Shown here: positions 41,466-53,380 of the stretch, one piece after another
Layout: each line of letters starts with the position of its first letter
Position numbering within the stretch: position 1 is the stretch's first letter
Assembly (NCBI GenBank): GCA_035771165.1
Contig: JAWNZC010000445.1
Location: 2,027,001 to 2,091,000, forward strand
Direction: 5' to 3'
Source of the DNA: Paragorgia papillata
Lineage: Eukaryota > Cnidaria > Anthozoa > Scleralcyonacea > Coralliidae
DNA length: 64,000 bases
Made by a program: the position numbers and the translations under genes
The notes under the pieces: generated by a model
The model's database searches: none
What the model saw: only the letters and a program-made list of their open reading frames with translations
What the model was told of the DNA's origin: nothing

Positions 41466-42637
41466 AACTTCTATACATGGCAGGTAACTCGGTTTGCCGT
41501 CCCTCTCCTAGTATTTTTATCAACGGATTCAACTCGTGGTTTGAAATCAGTTGCCTCAGTGTTAGATTTGATTATGTAAGAGCTTAAAGCGAAAGATACG
41601 AAGTTTGTTGCGTCTTGGTTGAAAAGCAAACGCCTACTCATAATAAAATGCTGATTTTTATATTGTGAATCGTTCAGCAACAGACAAAAGTAGACCTACA
41701 ACAACCTCGTCCCCAGGGCCATTTGTGGGGGCTGTGCCAAGATGGCGGCCAAGAACAAAATGGCGGGAACAAATGGTCCTGGGTAATAATTCCATGTCCT
41801 AAATAACCCAGGTACTTCATGAAAGCCTGACCCCAACACACACCCTAATCCTAACCATTAAATTCGTGAATATAGGACATGGATTTATAACCTGGCCCTG
41901 GCACAGGCTGCAAAAAATGAGCCATATTTTGACCCATTTTTGACTCGGACCCAGTCTTCACTAAGTTTATCGCGCCTAGTCAGGCTCAATTTTTTCTGAA
42001 TATTTATTTCAGCTTGACTGACCCAAACTGAAAACAATCAAAACATTCATTTCCAAATACTGATTGTCGAATTATTAAAATAAATACACTTTTAATAAAT
42101 ATCTGTAAATGCTTATTATTTATCATTTGCTTCACCGTTGTACCAAATTCGCAAGAAACTGGATTGCCGTCGTCTGGCCGGGCCGCCTTGTTTTCGTGAG
42201 CCGGTGGATTCAATTCAGCGTTTTGAAAAACATTTAGGCTTCGTTTAGTCGAGAATTCTTGTTTGGAAAAAGCCTGCTTCTCAATGGCCAAACACGTAAA
42301 TTCTGCTGTGTGTTGTACTTTCCTTTCGCAGCCAAAATACTTTTTGACTTTGTTCACCAAGTCTTTAGTTCGCCCGATTTAGAAAACACTCTAAATTGCC
42401 GTCCCATGGACGGGCTCCTTTGCGGGAGTATACCATCTCCAAGAGTCCTACGGCTGCGTTGACAGCATCTCCGTCCAGAAGTTTAATAAAGGAAGATATC
42501 AACCAAAGACCATCTTGGACAATAATGTTGTAACACCCCCACCCCCAAATCAATGTTGTAACGTCCTTTCTCCCAAAATCAGTGTTGACGAAAAGTTTAA
42601 AATAACAACATTGAATCGGGGGGCGGGGGGTTCACTG
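41466..42637. other. Unassigned region
   Basis: Contains two short GGCGG-type spots (41740) and a minus ORF at 42004-42360 (118 codons, starting MVNKVKKYFG). The ORF has no recognised motif and probably is chance. No exon of the flanking genes is seen. Confidence 0.3.
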
Positions 42638-42641
42638 TTAA

Positions 42642-42863
42642 GCCCTAATCAAACGAGAACGCAAGTCATCGCAAGTTGGCAGTCAGAATTTCTGTGGCGG
42701 TCGTTCGAACACCCAAATTAACAAAATAAAGGTTTCATGAGTGTTTTAAACAAGTTTTAAATTTGTCACGGTACATGAGATTTTCGGGAAACTATTCAGA
42801 GCGGCTGGCTGAGATAGCGTAACTGCCAACTTGCGATGACTTGCGTTCTCGTTTGATTAGGGC
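42642..42863. mobile_element. MITE family M4 copy 2 with TTAA flanks
   Basis: 222 bp, over 90% like copy 1 by eye. Ends GCCCTAATCAAACGAGAACG and complement. TTAA lies on both sides (42638-42641 and 42864-42867), a piggyBac-like target duplication. Confidence 0.88.
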
Positions 42864-42870
42864 TTAACAC

Positions 42871-43329
42871 AAGGAAAGGCTGGTGACTTTCATAGAGAAT
42901 GTTTTAGACGGCCCTCATTTGAGCTCCGTAAAATCAACAAAAAACCCTCGATCTCGCCAAAATTGCCATCAGTACATTAGTCAAGAATAGTGGCTTTCTG
43001 TTCACGGCTCTTTCGACCACAACGTTCATCACTCATCAGTTCGCATTTCGCAGCTCGAGAAACGTTGATACTGATAAACTGAGGTGACACCGGCCGTTCG
43101 TATAGTACGCATACGGCGAGAGTTTTTGTGAAGCCAAAGCCGGTTTGTATAACGTTTCAGTCGAGCTGCAAAGAAGATGAAAGAGCAATGAACCGAAAGC
43201 CAAGTTCTTGACGAATTTGTACTGATGGCAATTTTGTCGAGATCGAGCGCGGGTTTTTGTGTATTTTACGGAGATTTAGATGAGGGTCGTCTGAAATATT
43301 CTCTATGAAAGTTAGCAGCCTTTCCTTAT
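42871..43329. mobile_element. Foldback, AAGGAAAGGCTG ends
   Basis: About 455 bp. AAGGAAAGGCTGGTGACTTTCATAG pairs with CTATGAAAGTTAGCAGCCTTTCCTT. Inner arms carry AATTGCCATCAGTACA and its complement. Confidence 0.8.
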
Positions 43330-43529
43330 TTTTAGTATAAATTAGAGGTTATAATTGCCCGTGAGTGGAACTCGTCGAAATGTAGTTGATTACTTGACTC
43401 GGAAGCAAGCATCAACAAATAGAACTTATGCAGAAACAAGTTAAGAAATTTATTTCGAATTTCTATGGGTCTTGGTATATATTTCATGCATTTTAAGTAC
43501 GTGATATTATTATGGCCGCGAGAAAAATG

Positions 43530-43745
43530 ACTAAGACTGACATCCGAGATGACCGCGTAGGGCCTGAAACTGACGTCCAAAAATTCCCCATGTCCGTCAT
43601 TTTTTGCCTCACTTTTTCGTCCAGTGATTGAATGGAGTCAGCCTTCGAGATATATATAGAGTTCACTGTCTATACCTGGAAGGCTGACTCCAGTCAATCA
43701 CTGGACGAAAAAGTGAGGCAAAAAATGGCGGGCATGGGGAATTTT
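43530..43745. mobile_element. Foldback, CACTTTTTCGTCCAGTGATTG arms
   Basis: GCCTCACTTTTTCGTCCAGT and its complement pair around GGCTGACTCC. It includes ATCCGAGATGACCGCGTAGG debris also like 23090. Confidence 0.7.
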
Positions 43746-43760
43746 CAACATGTCCTCCTA

Positions 43761-44458
43761 CCTAGAATTACCAAAAATCAGTAAGTGTGAAACGGCCTTG
43801 AATTACCAATAAATGAGGTTAGTTATAACCAAAGGTTAACAATAAAGGAACGCGCGCTGCAGGGCCTGAGGAGAGTAAAGCGAGGGCAGGTAAATAGGTA
43901 CCTCCCTCAAAGGCTGCGTCATTGTGCCTTAGACAGCCGGTGAGCAAACAAGGCGAATCCAGTGTAGCTAACACCAGATTGCACCCACCAACCCACCCTA
44001 TTAACAAAGCTATTGGCAAATAATTTCCACCGACATAGTCGGTGTGATAGGTGCAGACATTGGTGGACAGGTCACGGCTCAGGGCTGGAGACCAAAACAT
44101 GGCCTTTGACCTGAATCCAAGTAACAATTAAGCTTAGGATCCATGTCTGCACCTTACCATCCACAGCGGTAAGTATATAGTGACTGTAATTGTTAATTGG
44201 TAATTGTAGGTAATTCTCTGTCCCACGCGCGGGATGTTAAACTAAATTGCATATAACAAAAAAAACCAGTAGGGGTGTTGTGGTCGGGCTCTGAGTGGTG
44301 GGTCTTTTTCCCGCGGAGGCCGGGGGGTTGTGGTTAGGTTTAGGGTAAGGTTTAGAGGGTCTTGCTTGGGGTGGGGGGTTGGGAATTAGTTTTTTAAAAT
44401 TCACGATTATTGGTAATTCTAGGCCATTTCACACTTACTGATTATTGGTAATTCTAGG
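43761..44458. mobile_element. Foldback, CCTAGAATTACCAA ends
   Basis: About 700 bp. Left arm CCTAGAATTACCAAAAATCA + GTAAGTGTGAAACGGCC; right arm is the complement ending TTGGTAATTCTAGG. The inner part has GTTAGGTTTAGGGTAAGGTT (44333-44352). No coding match. Confidence 0.75.
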
Positions 44459-45012
44459 TATCAGAAGAATGTCAGTGTCTCCACTATAATTGGACAACAT
44501 AGTTTAAAACACCGACAGATTGTTAGTAAATCTTGAAGATATCTTAGTCGTCATACCTTCTCCACATTTCGCCACAGACGATCACAAAACACGATGAGCA
44601 CGCGATATTTTTTCAAACAGCGCAGACAAAATTCCCTGCTGTTCCTACTACGTGAAAGAAGACATTTTAGCCAGGAAGGTGTATAAACTCGAAGATGAAG
44701 TGATGGTACAAAGAAGCCGCATTGGAGTCAAGTTGATAGCGAATGTTTGATCGACTATATAACTCAAAATTTGCCTTCTTGCCCAAAATTTAAATGCTGG
44801 TTTCATTTTATTCCATTATAGTCGAGGAGGAGAAGCGAGAAAACGTCGACCACGTAGCACTCCCACTACACAATAGTTTTGACTCCAGATTATAATAGCG
44901 GGTTGATACCCATAGAACATTACTAGGTCAGTCATACTCACAAATTGTGGTGTCAGTGGCCTGTTACATAGAGGGGGTGGGTGGTCCTTACATTGACAGA
45001 CTTAAAGTGCAC
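44459..45012. other. Unassigned spacer
   Basis: No ORF, repeat or exon recognised. Confidence 0.4.
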
Positions 45013-45199
45013 ATGAAACGAAAATTAAGTTTGTCTTATTTGAAAGAACACTTAAAATGATAGAGTAACATCTTTTGCAGTTTTTTCGTTTCCTTGCTTC
45101 GTTCTTGAGATATTTCAGTTTGTTTGAAATGTAAATTAAACAACTTGACGTCACATGTGCATAATGAGTTATCAGAGAAGGTTATATATATTTGCTATT
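45013..45199. mobile_element. FB1 half copy
   Basis: Left arm of FB1 (GAAACGAAAATTAAGTTTGTC...) ends at TTTGCTATTG, next to the Gypsy fragment. Confidence 0.7.
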
Positions 45200-45960
45200 G
45201 TTTGGCAATGTGAGAGAAAAAGCTATTGCCGAAGTTGAAGAGGAACTCCTCCGGCAAGCTCCCAACGGCGGTCCGTTACGAATCTCAGCCTCACTGTTGC
45301 TATTGCCAGACTTAATTCACGCTTGCGCAGAAACGGTGTTTCAGCACATGAATTATGGACACAGAGGAACCAAACACTCATGATCAACTCCCAATATCCG
45401 ATAGAGATATTATTTCCAACCAATATAAACAACGCCAACAGAATCACCCGTACAGCGAAAGATCAAAGAACCCGAAGAGACGTGATTTCACTCATGGCAC
45501 CGAAAATAAATGTCGGCGATCTCGTGTATTTACATTCTGACCGTGATAAAACACGCACCCGCAGCAGATACCTGGTCATATCTATCGATAGCCCATGGTG
45601 CTTCATCAAAAAGTTTTCTGGAAACCAGCTACTAGCCTCATCGTACAAAGTGAAAATATGTGAGTCCTATTTGGTTCCAGTAATCAAGAACTGAAACTCA
45701 ATCCACCCACCCGCACCTATGACACAGATAGTGACGACGATGAGCCATCCGTTAACCCACCACCTCAGCCAACTAACATACCACCAGCACTGATACTACC
45801 TGCGTGCCCGGACACTCCATCAGTACCTCGAGATATCTACCCTCAAAGAGAAAGCACCTCAACTGTTGTCGCTCCTGACACAAACAACGCTTCAAGACCT
45901 CAGCGCGACCGACGTTCCCCTGAATACGAAACCTGGATCTGAAACTATATAGTTATTCGT
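45199..45960 (+). pseudogene. Gypsy-type integrase C-terminus
   Basis: Plus strand. NVREKAIAEVEEELLRQAPN, then a frameshift near 45275 into ARLNSRLRRNGVSAHELWTQ, then INVGDLVYLHSDRDKTRTRS RYLV-type residues and WCFIKKFSGNQLLASSYKVK. This is the end of the integrase core and the GPY/F-like C-terminal domain of LTR retroelements; the catalytic part is missing. A Pro/Thr-rich tail with stops follows to 45942. Confidence 0.65.
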
Positions 45961-46029
45961 TTTGTTAATATTATTAACTTAGTGATTACATTTAACGGTA
46001 GTCTATGCACCTATTTCAATTTAATAGCG

Positions 46030-46235
46030 ATAGGAGGAAGAAGAAGAAAGAAACCACGCCACACGTGACTCCACCACATGTTGTTGTCATAACAGCGTGT
46101 TACACTTTTGACATTTACTTCCGCTAATTATTACTTGGATTATTCGCGCCCTATCATTGGCGCTTATCTTTATGAATAAATGTTGTTGTTTTCTGTGATC
46201 TCGTCTTAGTGACTATTCTTATTTACTGGCGCAGG
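46030..46235 (+). other. Polypurine tract and probable 3' LTR of the Gypsy fragment
   Basis: AGGAGGAAGAAGAAGAAAGA (46034-46053) is a polypurine tract in the right place after integrase. It is followed by about 180 bp with ATGAATAAATG (46170) as polyadenylation-like signal. LTR ends are not defined because there is no second LTR. Confidence 0.4.
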
Positions 46236-47640
46236 CTAAATTGCTATGCAAGTGCTATCTTTGGAAGTTGGAGTTAAACAGACTCTTGAAAACGTTTTAG
46301 TAGGGGTAGAACCACTTTCCATTGCATGTACGACAACCCGAAACACGTCAAAACAGGGCGATGTACATTTCAGCGATTTCCCGCCAGAATATTTAATTAG
46401 ATTCAAAAACCTGCAAGCGAAACAAGTCCGCCTCTTTCCTCCCGCTTTTCCGCTCTCCCGCCTTTCCGCTCGCCCGCAAAAAACTAGCGCCAACAGGCGG
46501 ACTTGGAGCAAGTCTAGCAAGTGCTAAGTGACGGTCATATTAAAAAATATAAATAAATTACTTTGTTTACATTTGAACATTCGTTTCGTAGAATGTCCTA
46601 TGCAAAATTTTACAAGGAATCCAATGCCGTTTACAGAATCTCCGTTTACCGATCAGAAAATATTTTGTTGGCAAATCAATGTGTCATTTGATCTGAGTCA
46701 GTAAGCGCGCGTTACAAAATAGATGTTAGAAAATTTAGAAAAGTAATTGACATCACATGTTTAATACCACTAGACGCAGAATTGTATAAGGAATCGAACG
46801 GTATATCTGAGTTTGGATTCGCTATCTACCGAGCAGAAAATTATTTAGATGGAGCGCGGCTTGTTTGTTTTTAAACTTTAATAGGTTAATATACAGAAAT
46901 GTAGTTTGTACGAACGTAAATGTCCTAAATTATCGACGGTAAATGATTATTTTGTGTTAAAGTTGGATTGAACGAGTTAAAAGACCGGCGAAACATTAGT
47001 CTGCGAAGCCCAGTGAACTCGCGAAGCCAGACTGCTGCTCGACCACGCCCCCCTGGAAGCGCCATTACGAAACAGCTGGCGAACTGACAGCTAACTTCAC
47101 GGGGTTGTTGGCGATCACAAGCTTTTTGTAGTTTTTGATAAGGGAGTTAGGCACGAAGTTTACTGGTCTTTACTAGCTGGTCATAATGAATCCAGTGAGT
47201 ATATAAATATTTGGGATTTAACATTTTCTTATTTTATAGTTTGGTTTTTATAGTTTTAGTGAAACACCAAATCACCAATGAGAACCTATTTATATTGAAA
47301 ATATGGTACAAACAATCAATTACATGGTTTGCTTATTTGTAAACCATGGAAAATTGAAGGTTCAAATTTGTTATATAATTTTTTACACATGGCACCTCAT
47401 ACTCTATATGAGTGGTTATGTTCATTAATTCATATAAAGTTTGTTTATTGGGTTCTTTTTCCCAAACAGTTGACAATGCAAACTCGCAAAATTTAGCAAT
47501 GAATACCACATTTTATTATATAAAATAGAGTGTTTTATTGATTTTTCCGCCACTAATAAAAGTGATAATCTCACGTGTGCGATTATTTATGATAATCACA
47601 CATGTGATGATTATCGCTGAATCAGTATTATAGTTTATGC
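46236..47640. other. Unassigned region; low-complexity CCGCTCTCCCGCC spot
   Basis: A 46246-46527 open frame on both strands coincides with a CCCGCxTTTCCGCT repeat (46438-46480) and shows no family motif. 46990-47190 is GC-richer than its surroundings and contains ATGAATCCAGTGAGTATA, which could be a short first exon but cannot be linked to a gene. Confidence 0.3.
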
Positions 47641-47990
47641 AATTTTTGCAAGGCAATAGGACAATTTTTTTTATATAATAAACAGAACAATAATATATGG
47701 ATGCTTGGAAATATGAAATTATTTCTTGTGTTGACCAAGATATGTCACTCGTTCGCTTTGCTCACTCGTGAAATATCCTGGTCAACACTCAAAATAAATT
47801 TCATATTTCTGCACATCCATGTATTCTCAATCTATTTAAACAATTATTGGACCATTATTATTCCAGATATCAGATAATTTAAACAATTATTGGACCATTA
47901 TTATTCCAGATATCACAAAAACCTACTAAGTGTTATTATCAGCCGAAGCCGATCAGGCTGATAATACTTACCGAGATCTTGATTATCCAG
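47568..47990. repeat. Cluster of short palindromes and a 41-bp duplication
   Basis: Foldback 47692-47825 (ATGGATGCTTGGAAATATGA and complement), direct duplication CAATTATTGGACCATTATTA at 47838 and 47883, and the palindrome TATTATCAGCC...GGCTGATAATA (47934-47966). Confidence 0.65.
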
Positions 47991-48123
47991 ATATCACAAA
48001 AAACGAATCCAATAATTGTTTTATTATATATTGTATTCAATCAAAATGTTTTTAGGCTTCCCATGGAGTAAGATGAGCCATCTTTTTTTCGTGCTTCCAC
48101 ATATATTTCAAAACAAAAATATT

Positions 48124-48327
48124 TCAAAACTTCTGCAAGTTGTTATTTTTCGTTCGACTCCTGGATTTCTTTTTCTCTAAGCTACTCATAGAAGAATCTT
48201 TTGCAACTTTGGCTGATCTTTTTGTGTTTTCAGAGTCTTTGTCTTCAAGTAATTTTTCAATTCCTTCTACAGTTGAAGATGAAAATCGAGCAGTCATGTT
48301 GTTTTTGCTTGTGTGGAAAGCTACCAC
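48124..48327 (-). pseudogene. Crypton/ZMYM-type protein N-terminal fragment
   Basis: Minus-strand ORF with MTARFSSSTVEGIEKLLEDK and DSENTKRSAKVAKDSS. The 'LL..kDSkNTKR..k.A' motif is typical of the N-terminal domain of DUF3504/Crypton-derived recombinase proteins (from memory). It ends in a Lys/Arg-rich tail. The recombinase domain is not in the window. Confidence 0.45.
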
Positions 48328-48352
48328 TTGTTAGGAAATCTCGCATTGCAGA

Positions 48353-48393
48353 CGCAACCTACAGATTAGTGAATTCACTAATCTGTAGGTTGC
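48353..48393. repeat. 40-bp perfect palindrome around GAATTC
   Basis: GCAACCTACAGATTAGTGAA and its exact complement meet at GAATTC with no loop. Confidence 0.9.
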
Positions 48394-50812
48394 ACTGATT
48401 CCCATAATTAACTGTATGCGCTTAGCCAATGAGAAGACAGGAAGTGACTACAATGTATAATAATCTTAATAATCTCCTCCTTTGTAATTTATTTCCCTTT
48501 TCTAATATTAAATCTCCTTCCATCGTTGCATTCATTTTATTACCCCCCCCCCCCCTTAAGTAAAACATGCTGTAGTTTTTTATGCAATAACTCTTCCGAT
48601 AGAAAATTAATTATAGTTGGTTTTAGATTTTAGTTATTTTTACTCAGACATGTATATAGAAAATTAAATAAGTTCCCTTTCTGTATAAACCCGTAATTGA
48701 CTCCCAGGCAAGGCCAGCCAAAAACAGCTTCTTTATTATTTTACTCTGTCTAATGCCAGACAATTTTACTTGTCAAATGAGAACCTCTAGTAGTCAAGGA
48801 ATTGGCCATCTATTTTCCCTAATTCCCAGACTGTCCAAACCTAACCCCTTTGTTATTTTACTCTGTCTAACATATCACATGATTTTACTCATAAAGTGAG
48901 AATGTCTATGTAGTCAAAGGGTTAACTACTGTAAGCCTATAGATCCTTTCTTTATTTAACCTTATCCCTAATGAGCCCTCCTCTTGACGATCTAACATCA
49001 ATACTGGGTAAGACCCCACCCTTAGGGAGAATTCACATCACTTAACTACTCTTTGCTAAATTTAGCAAGCTTTTTAAAAGAAATGTTAATTTGTTTATGA
49101 TTTTGTGAATCTTGTGTCTTAATGCAGAATAAATGCTGAGCGATCACCAATGGTGATCGCTCAGCAGCATAAAGTACAAGATTCACAAAATCGGTAATAC
49201 AACAGAAAATGTGGGTCACTGGTCAAATGAAAATTTTACTTCACCCAGTTTGATATGTTTCAACAAAACTCTGAATAAGACATGCTTAATGTAACACAGT
49301 GAATTGAGTTAGCTGATACTTTATTTTGTGGCTACTTGTACAGTACAAGGAATGCTCAGACAGCTAGTGAATGTTGTGATTAGATAATTAACATATTAAT
49401 TACATGTAACTAAGCTTTCAGTGGATGCCAGGTCACCACAGGAAGGAAGTGGACAGTGTGGGAGACACTAAATATGGTGAAGTTATATGTATTAAAGATA
49501 TAGCATGCTTGATTACTATAGTGAGCTGAGGGCCAGAGGCGATTATAACTGCAGGCACGTTACATGTTTTGAAACTATTATTCTGGAGCCACATCAAGAC
49601 CACTACATACCTAGGATTGAACAGTTTGGAATTTTTACAATTTTTAAGGTAAACTGTCTTTGAACAGTTGTATAGTTTGAATATGGTTATGTGAATATGA
49701 ATATGAGACTCGTCAATTAATAGCAAGGAAACTAAATGTGGATGCTTTGTAATATGTTGCAGTAACGCTCGGGGGTGACAAGCTCGTAAAAAATATATAA
49801 ATTTCTTTAAATCTAAGAATCGAAGATAACAATCCATAATGGCATCAATACCTATGCGAAGTGCACAATGCTCACCCAAAAATGGAAAGGTTACCAAGTC
49901 ACGTGACTTGTCCATCACACATTAGGACACAACGCGCCATTAAAACATGTTTTAAAATGTTTAAAATTTCGCTCAAAAGTGCTTTCGGAATGCAGGAAAT
50001 GCCGTTCCCTAAAAATACAAAATCCTATGTACAAATTTCACCTATATGCGTACATCGCAAAAAAAGAACGCTACGCCCCTGAAGCTACTTATTTTGCAAG
50101 AATTAACTTCATATTCAGTGTATTGAAATTGAATAATAAAATGTTTAAATTTTAAAACATTCTTTGTTTGTGTGTTTACTAAAGATTTAGACATTTGTAC
50201 TGTATGAACTTGAAATTAAATACTGCAGATTTTCCTGCAGCCAGGGCTGTATCCAGGGTGTTTGAGAGTCTGGTAGCTCTACACCAAACGTGTTAGATTT
50301 ATAAAAATCACAAATGGCATTAGAAAGCAGGAAATGGCATTTCCAAGACTCCAAATTTCCTGCGGGACCATGCCCATGCATGGACCTCTCTAGAGGATTT
50401 CTGTGCCTTTGCTGCTTGAGTATCACACAAATTTGCCACCGACCGTATTTAATTTCTCGTTCCTTAATCTTATGGAGTATTTAACTTCTCATTTCTTGTT
50501 ACTGTAGTTAAATTCTGACAACATACCTATGCGAAAGGCCCCCGCAACAGCTTGAAATATTTCACTTAGTTGAAACAATTCAGATAATGCTTTGTAATTG
50601 ACTGCATGCAACTACAATGAACTTTCCAACAAATGAGAATTTCTAAAAACGGTTGGGATCTTTACATTATTCTGAATTTTTCAAAACGAGTTTAGACTTC
50701 CGTTCAATTGTCGACACAGGTCTGGTGGTTGGTGCCCAGAACATCGTATGGTCGAAGGATGGAATACATTAAGTTTATTGTTGTGTACATGAAGAACAAT
50801 ATATTGTAGTTA
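48394..50812. other. Unassigned region with repeat debris
   Basis: A (C)12 run near 48544; two diverged about 120-bp direct copies of TTATTTTACTCTGTCTAA (48736 and 48852); an about 80-bp palindrome at 49103-49190 (CTGAGCGATCACC and complement); a segment at 49950-50085 resembling part of the hAT-like element at 9068 and ending CTACGCCCCTG. No convincing gene. Confidence 0.4.
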
Positions 50813-52116
50813 GGGCTTGTTCACATGAGGCGAGTTATCTCGGGGGGTAGGAGGCGAATTATCCCTATCCCCCGAGATATCTCGGTGTTATTTCCATGTT
50901 AAAAAAGTAAACCGTTCACATGAGACCGAGATAACTCGGGGGATAGGGATAACTCGGTCTGAGCGATAGGGTGACCCCAGTCCTAGATATATAAAGCATT
51001 TTTCTTCCTGGCAGCAAAATCCAAAAATAAATATTTCCTGCTAAACTAAATTAACGATTTCCTGCCTGGATAGAATTTTTCAATTTTATAAGTTGTGATA
51101 CCACCAGACTTGCAAGTTTGTATCTCAAAACCATAATTTATCTGAATGTGGTATCTATACATACTTTGAAATAGCTAACTTTTTCAATTGAATACTACGT
51201 AATACAAGTACTGGCGTCAAAAATCGAAATGCTGAAAGGAAACAGTTGAATAATATAAAAGCAGCTTGCATTCTTGCAAATGCACAATGACAGTTGCATC
51301 CTGCAACAGCAACACTATACTGAAATGATAAATATTTCATTGTTTTTTAAAACAAATCGTTGCGTCATTTGCGCAAGGATATACGAAACGTAGACAGGTT
51401 AAGGTCATGTAATAAACCTTCAAAACACTTTCGAATTGTTTACAAATCGCCGCTGGGTTTGGCAAGAATATAGAAAGATGGGTCATCGAATATGAAACTT
51501 GATATTCGATCAAAAGTGATGCCCATCAAAATTGTGTGATTGTGTGACCGTGACGCTTTTCGATTTTTTGAAGAATAGGAAATTTATCTTTAAACTTTGA
51601 CTTGGATTAAAAACACTGACAGATATTTCCTGCAAGATACAAAAAATTTCCTGCGAACAACTTTTACAAAAAATTTCCTGGCAGCGGCGCTGCCGGACAT
51701 TTTCCAGCACTGAGTAACCCTAGGGCCAGAGTTCACCGTACCTTCATGTGAACGCTTTCACCCGAGTTTTCTCGGGGGTTTAGGGTCAACTTTTGGCCCC
51801 GTTGGGAAAAATATGAATAAAGTTAAATTTCCATAGGATAAAGGTTGTGCACCAATATGGCTGCCATTTCATTGTTTCGGTGCACTAGTATGGCCGCCGT
51901 GACATCAGACGAAAACCAAGAATTCTTGTTCACGTGCCCTTTGCATGCGTTTAATTGTTGACGTTACTGACGTGTTCTTTTGTTCACGTGAAAGCTAGGG
52001 TTATCTCGGGGGCCAGAGACACTCGGTAGTTGCGTTTTAAACAGGGTCAGCTTTGACCCTAGCGGCTAGCCCCCGAGTTATCCCTCGAGATAACCCGGTC
52101 TCGTGTGAACAGGCCC
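50813..52116. mobile_element. Harbinger-like foldback with TTA duplication
   Basis: 1304 bp. Ends GGGCTTGTTCACATGA and complement TGTGAACAGGCCC, flanked by TTA (50810-50812 and 52117-52119). Inner motifs GAGTTATCTCGGGG recur inverted. The middle (about 50960-51725) looks like a second inserted repeat (ATTTCCTGCxxG recurring). No transposase. Confidence 0.7.
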
Positions 52117-52191
52117 TTACAGTATAAACAAGAGAGTACTCAGAGACGGCATACATGTACCTCCACCAGCGGGTTATTATTAGAGATGTTT

Positions 52192-52717
52192 AAAGGGTAT
52201 TGGCAATAAAAATTAAGTTTATCTCATTTGAAACAACTCGTCAAATGGTATAAGAAGACCTTTTACAATTTTTCCGTATCTGTTTTGGTTTTGGAAATAT
52301 TTCGACCAAACTCAGCGTGCTGTCCGCCATCTTGGAATTATTTTCGATATGCAAAATTATGTATGTGACGACATAAGCAGAGTAAAGTGAAATTTTTATC
52401 TTGCCAACCTTATGACATTATGAAACTCGATTTTTTGTTGCGCTATTTCCATTTTAAATTGACCCACAACATTTAAAAAGCCTTCCGTGGAAATTTGGGC
52501 ACCCACGGAGTAGTTTCATCAGGTTTACCCTGCTTGTGACGTCACCAATTTCCTAGTTAATTAGACCCAATATTACAACAAGATGGCGGACAGCACGCTG
52601 TCTTTGGTCGAAATATTTCAAAACACAAGAAAGATACAGAAAAATTACAAAATGTCTTCTTATACCATTTGGCGAGTTCTTTCAAATGAGACAAACTTTA
52701 TTGCCAATACCCTTTAA
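52192..52717. mobile_element. FB1-related foldback (AAAGGGTATTGGCAATAAA ends)
   Basis: Left AAAGGGTATTGGCAATAAAA and right TTTATTGCCAATACCCTTT pair. Arms contain GCGTGCTGTCCGCCATCTTG and its complement. Confidence 0.85.
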
Positions 52718-53101
52718 AGGGGAAACAAGTCATCCGACTAACCAGGCTAGCTCACGAGACTAACACTGTCTCGTACCGGAATTACTGTAATTGACCGAAT
52801 TAGCGCCCCCCATGCGAATTAGCGCCCCTCCGAATAAGCACCCCCTTGACGAGTACATAATCACGTAGTAGTATATATCACATATATCATAGTACATATC
52901 ACGCACGGCAGATCCTTTTGCAAACATTGTAACAGACTCAGATGTAGATGAGGCATCACCTGACACTGTTGATACTAGTGGTGAAAGTTCGGACATAATT
53001 GCTATGCTTGTCTTCTCATTAAATGTTTGTGAATTATATTGTAAATATTTGTAAATTATAACAGACTTTGTCAAGCTCAATCACTCAGAAAAGATTTCTG
53101 A

Positions 53102-53173
53102 GCCCCAGACAGGGTTCGAACCTGCGACCTTCTAATGACTGGTTAGGCGCTCTAACCATTGAGCCACTGAGAC
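53102..53173 (-). mobile_element. tRNA-like SINE head
   Basis: 72 nt on the minus strand fold as a cloverleaf. Acceptor stem GTCTCAG/CTGGGGC; D arm GCTC/GAGC; anticodon arm CCTAA/TTAGA with one mismatch and loop CCAGTCA; T arm GCAGG/CCTGT with TTCGAAC. Position 33 is C, not the conserved T, and a non-tRNA tail follows, so this is a SINE head, not a working tRNA. An inverted partial copy is at 53305-53380. Confidence 0.65.
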
Positions 53174-53304
53174 TCCGATGGAGAGCTAAGGTTGCAACTT
53201 CATAGTCTTATGTGTTCCTGAGTGGTAGCGTGTTACATATGAGATGTAGTTAAAGTGATATGATAAGTTGTAAGTATACATCTAGTGCATGGGGTACGTT
53301 TGCA

Positions 53305-53380
53305 AGCTGGTTCGAACCCTGTCTGGGGCTCATGCAGAAATCTTTTCCGAGTAATTGAGCTTGACGAACGTCCAACAAAC
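53305..53380 (+). mobile_element. SINE fragment, inverted copy
   Basis: GGTTCGAACCCTGTCTGGGG then CTCATGCAGAAATCTTTTCC and ATTGAGCTTGACGAA match the 3' half and tail of the SINE at 53060-53130 on the other strand. Confidence 0.6.

Noticed and set aside
46236..46527. Overlapping 93-94 codon ORFs on both strands
   Set aside because: Open on both strands over a low-complexity CCGCT stretch; no motif or splice evidence.
47186..47194. Possible first exon ATGAATCCA followed by GTGAGT
   Set aside because: No acceptor gives an open frame into METAP1D exon 1, where an in-frame stop precedes the ATG at 54075.
49433..49918. 161-codon minus ORF
   Set aside because: No recognised domain, unusual composition, and surrounding sequence is repeat debris.
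53102..53173. Functional tRNA gene
   Set aside because: Cloverleaf is possible, but position 33 is C, the anticodon stem has a mismatch and a SINE-like tail is attached; inverted partial copy nearby.
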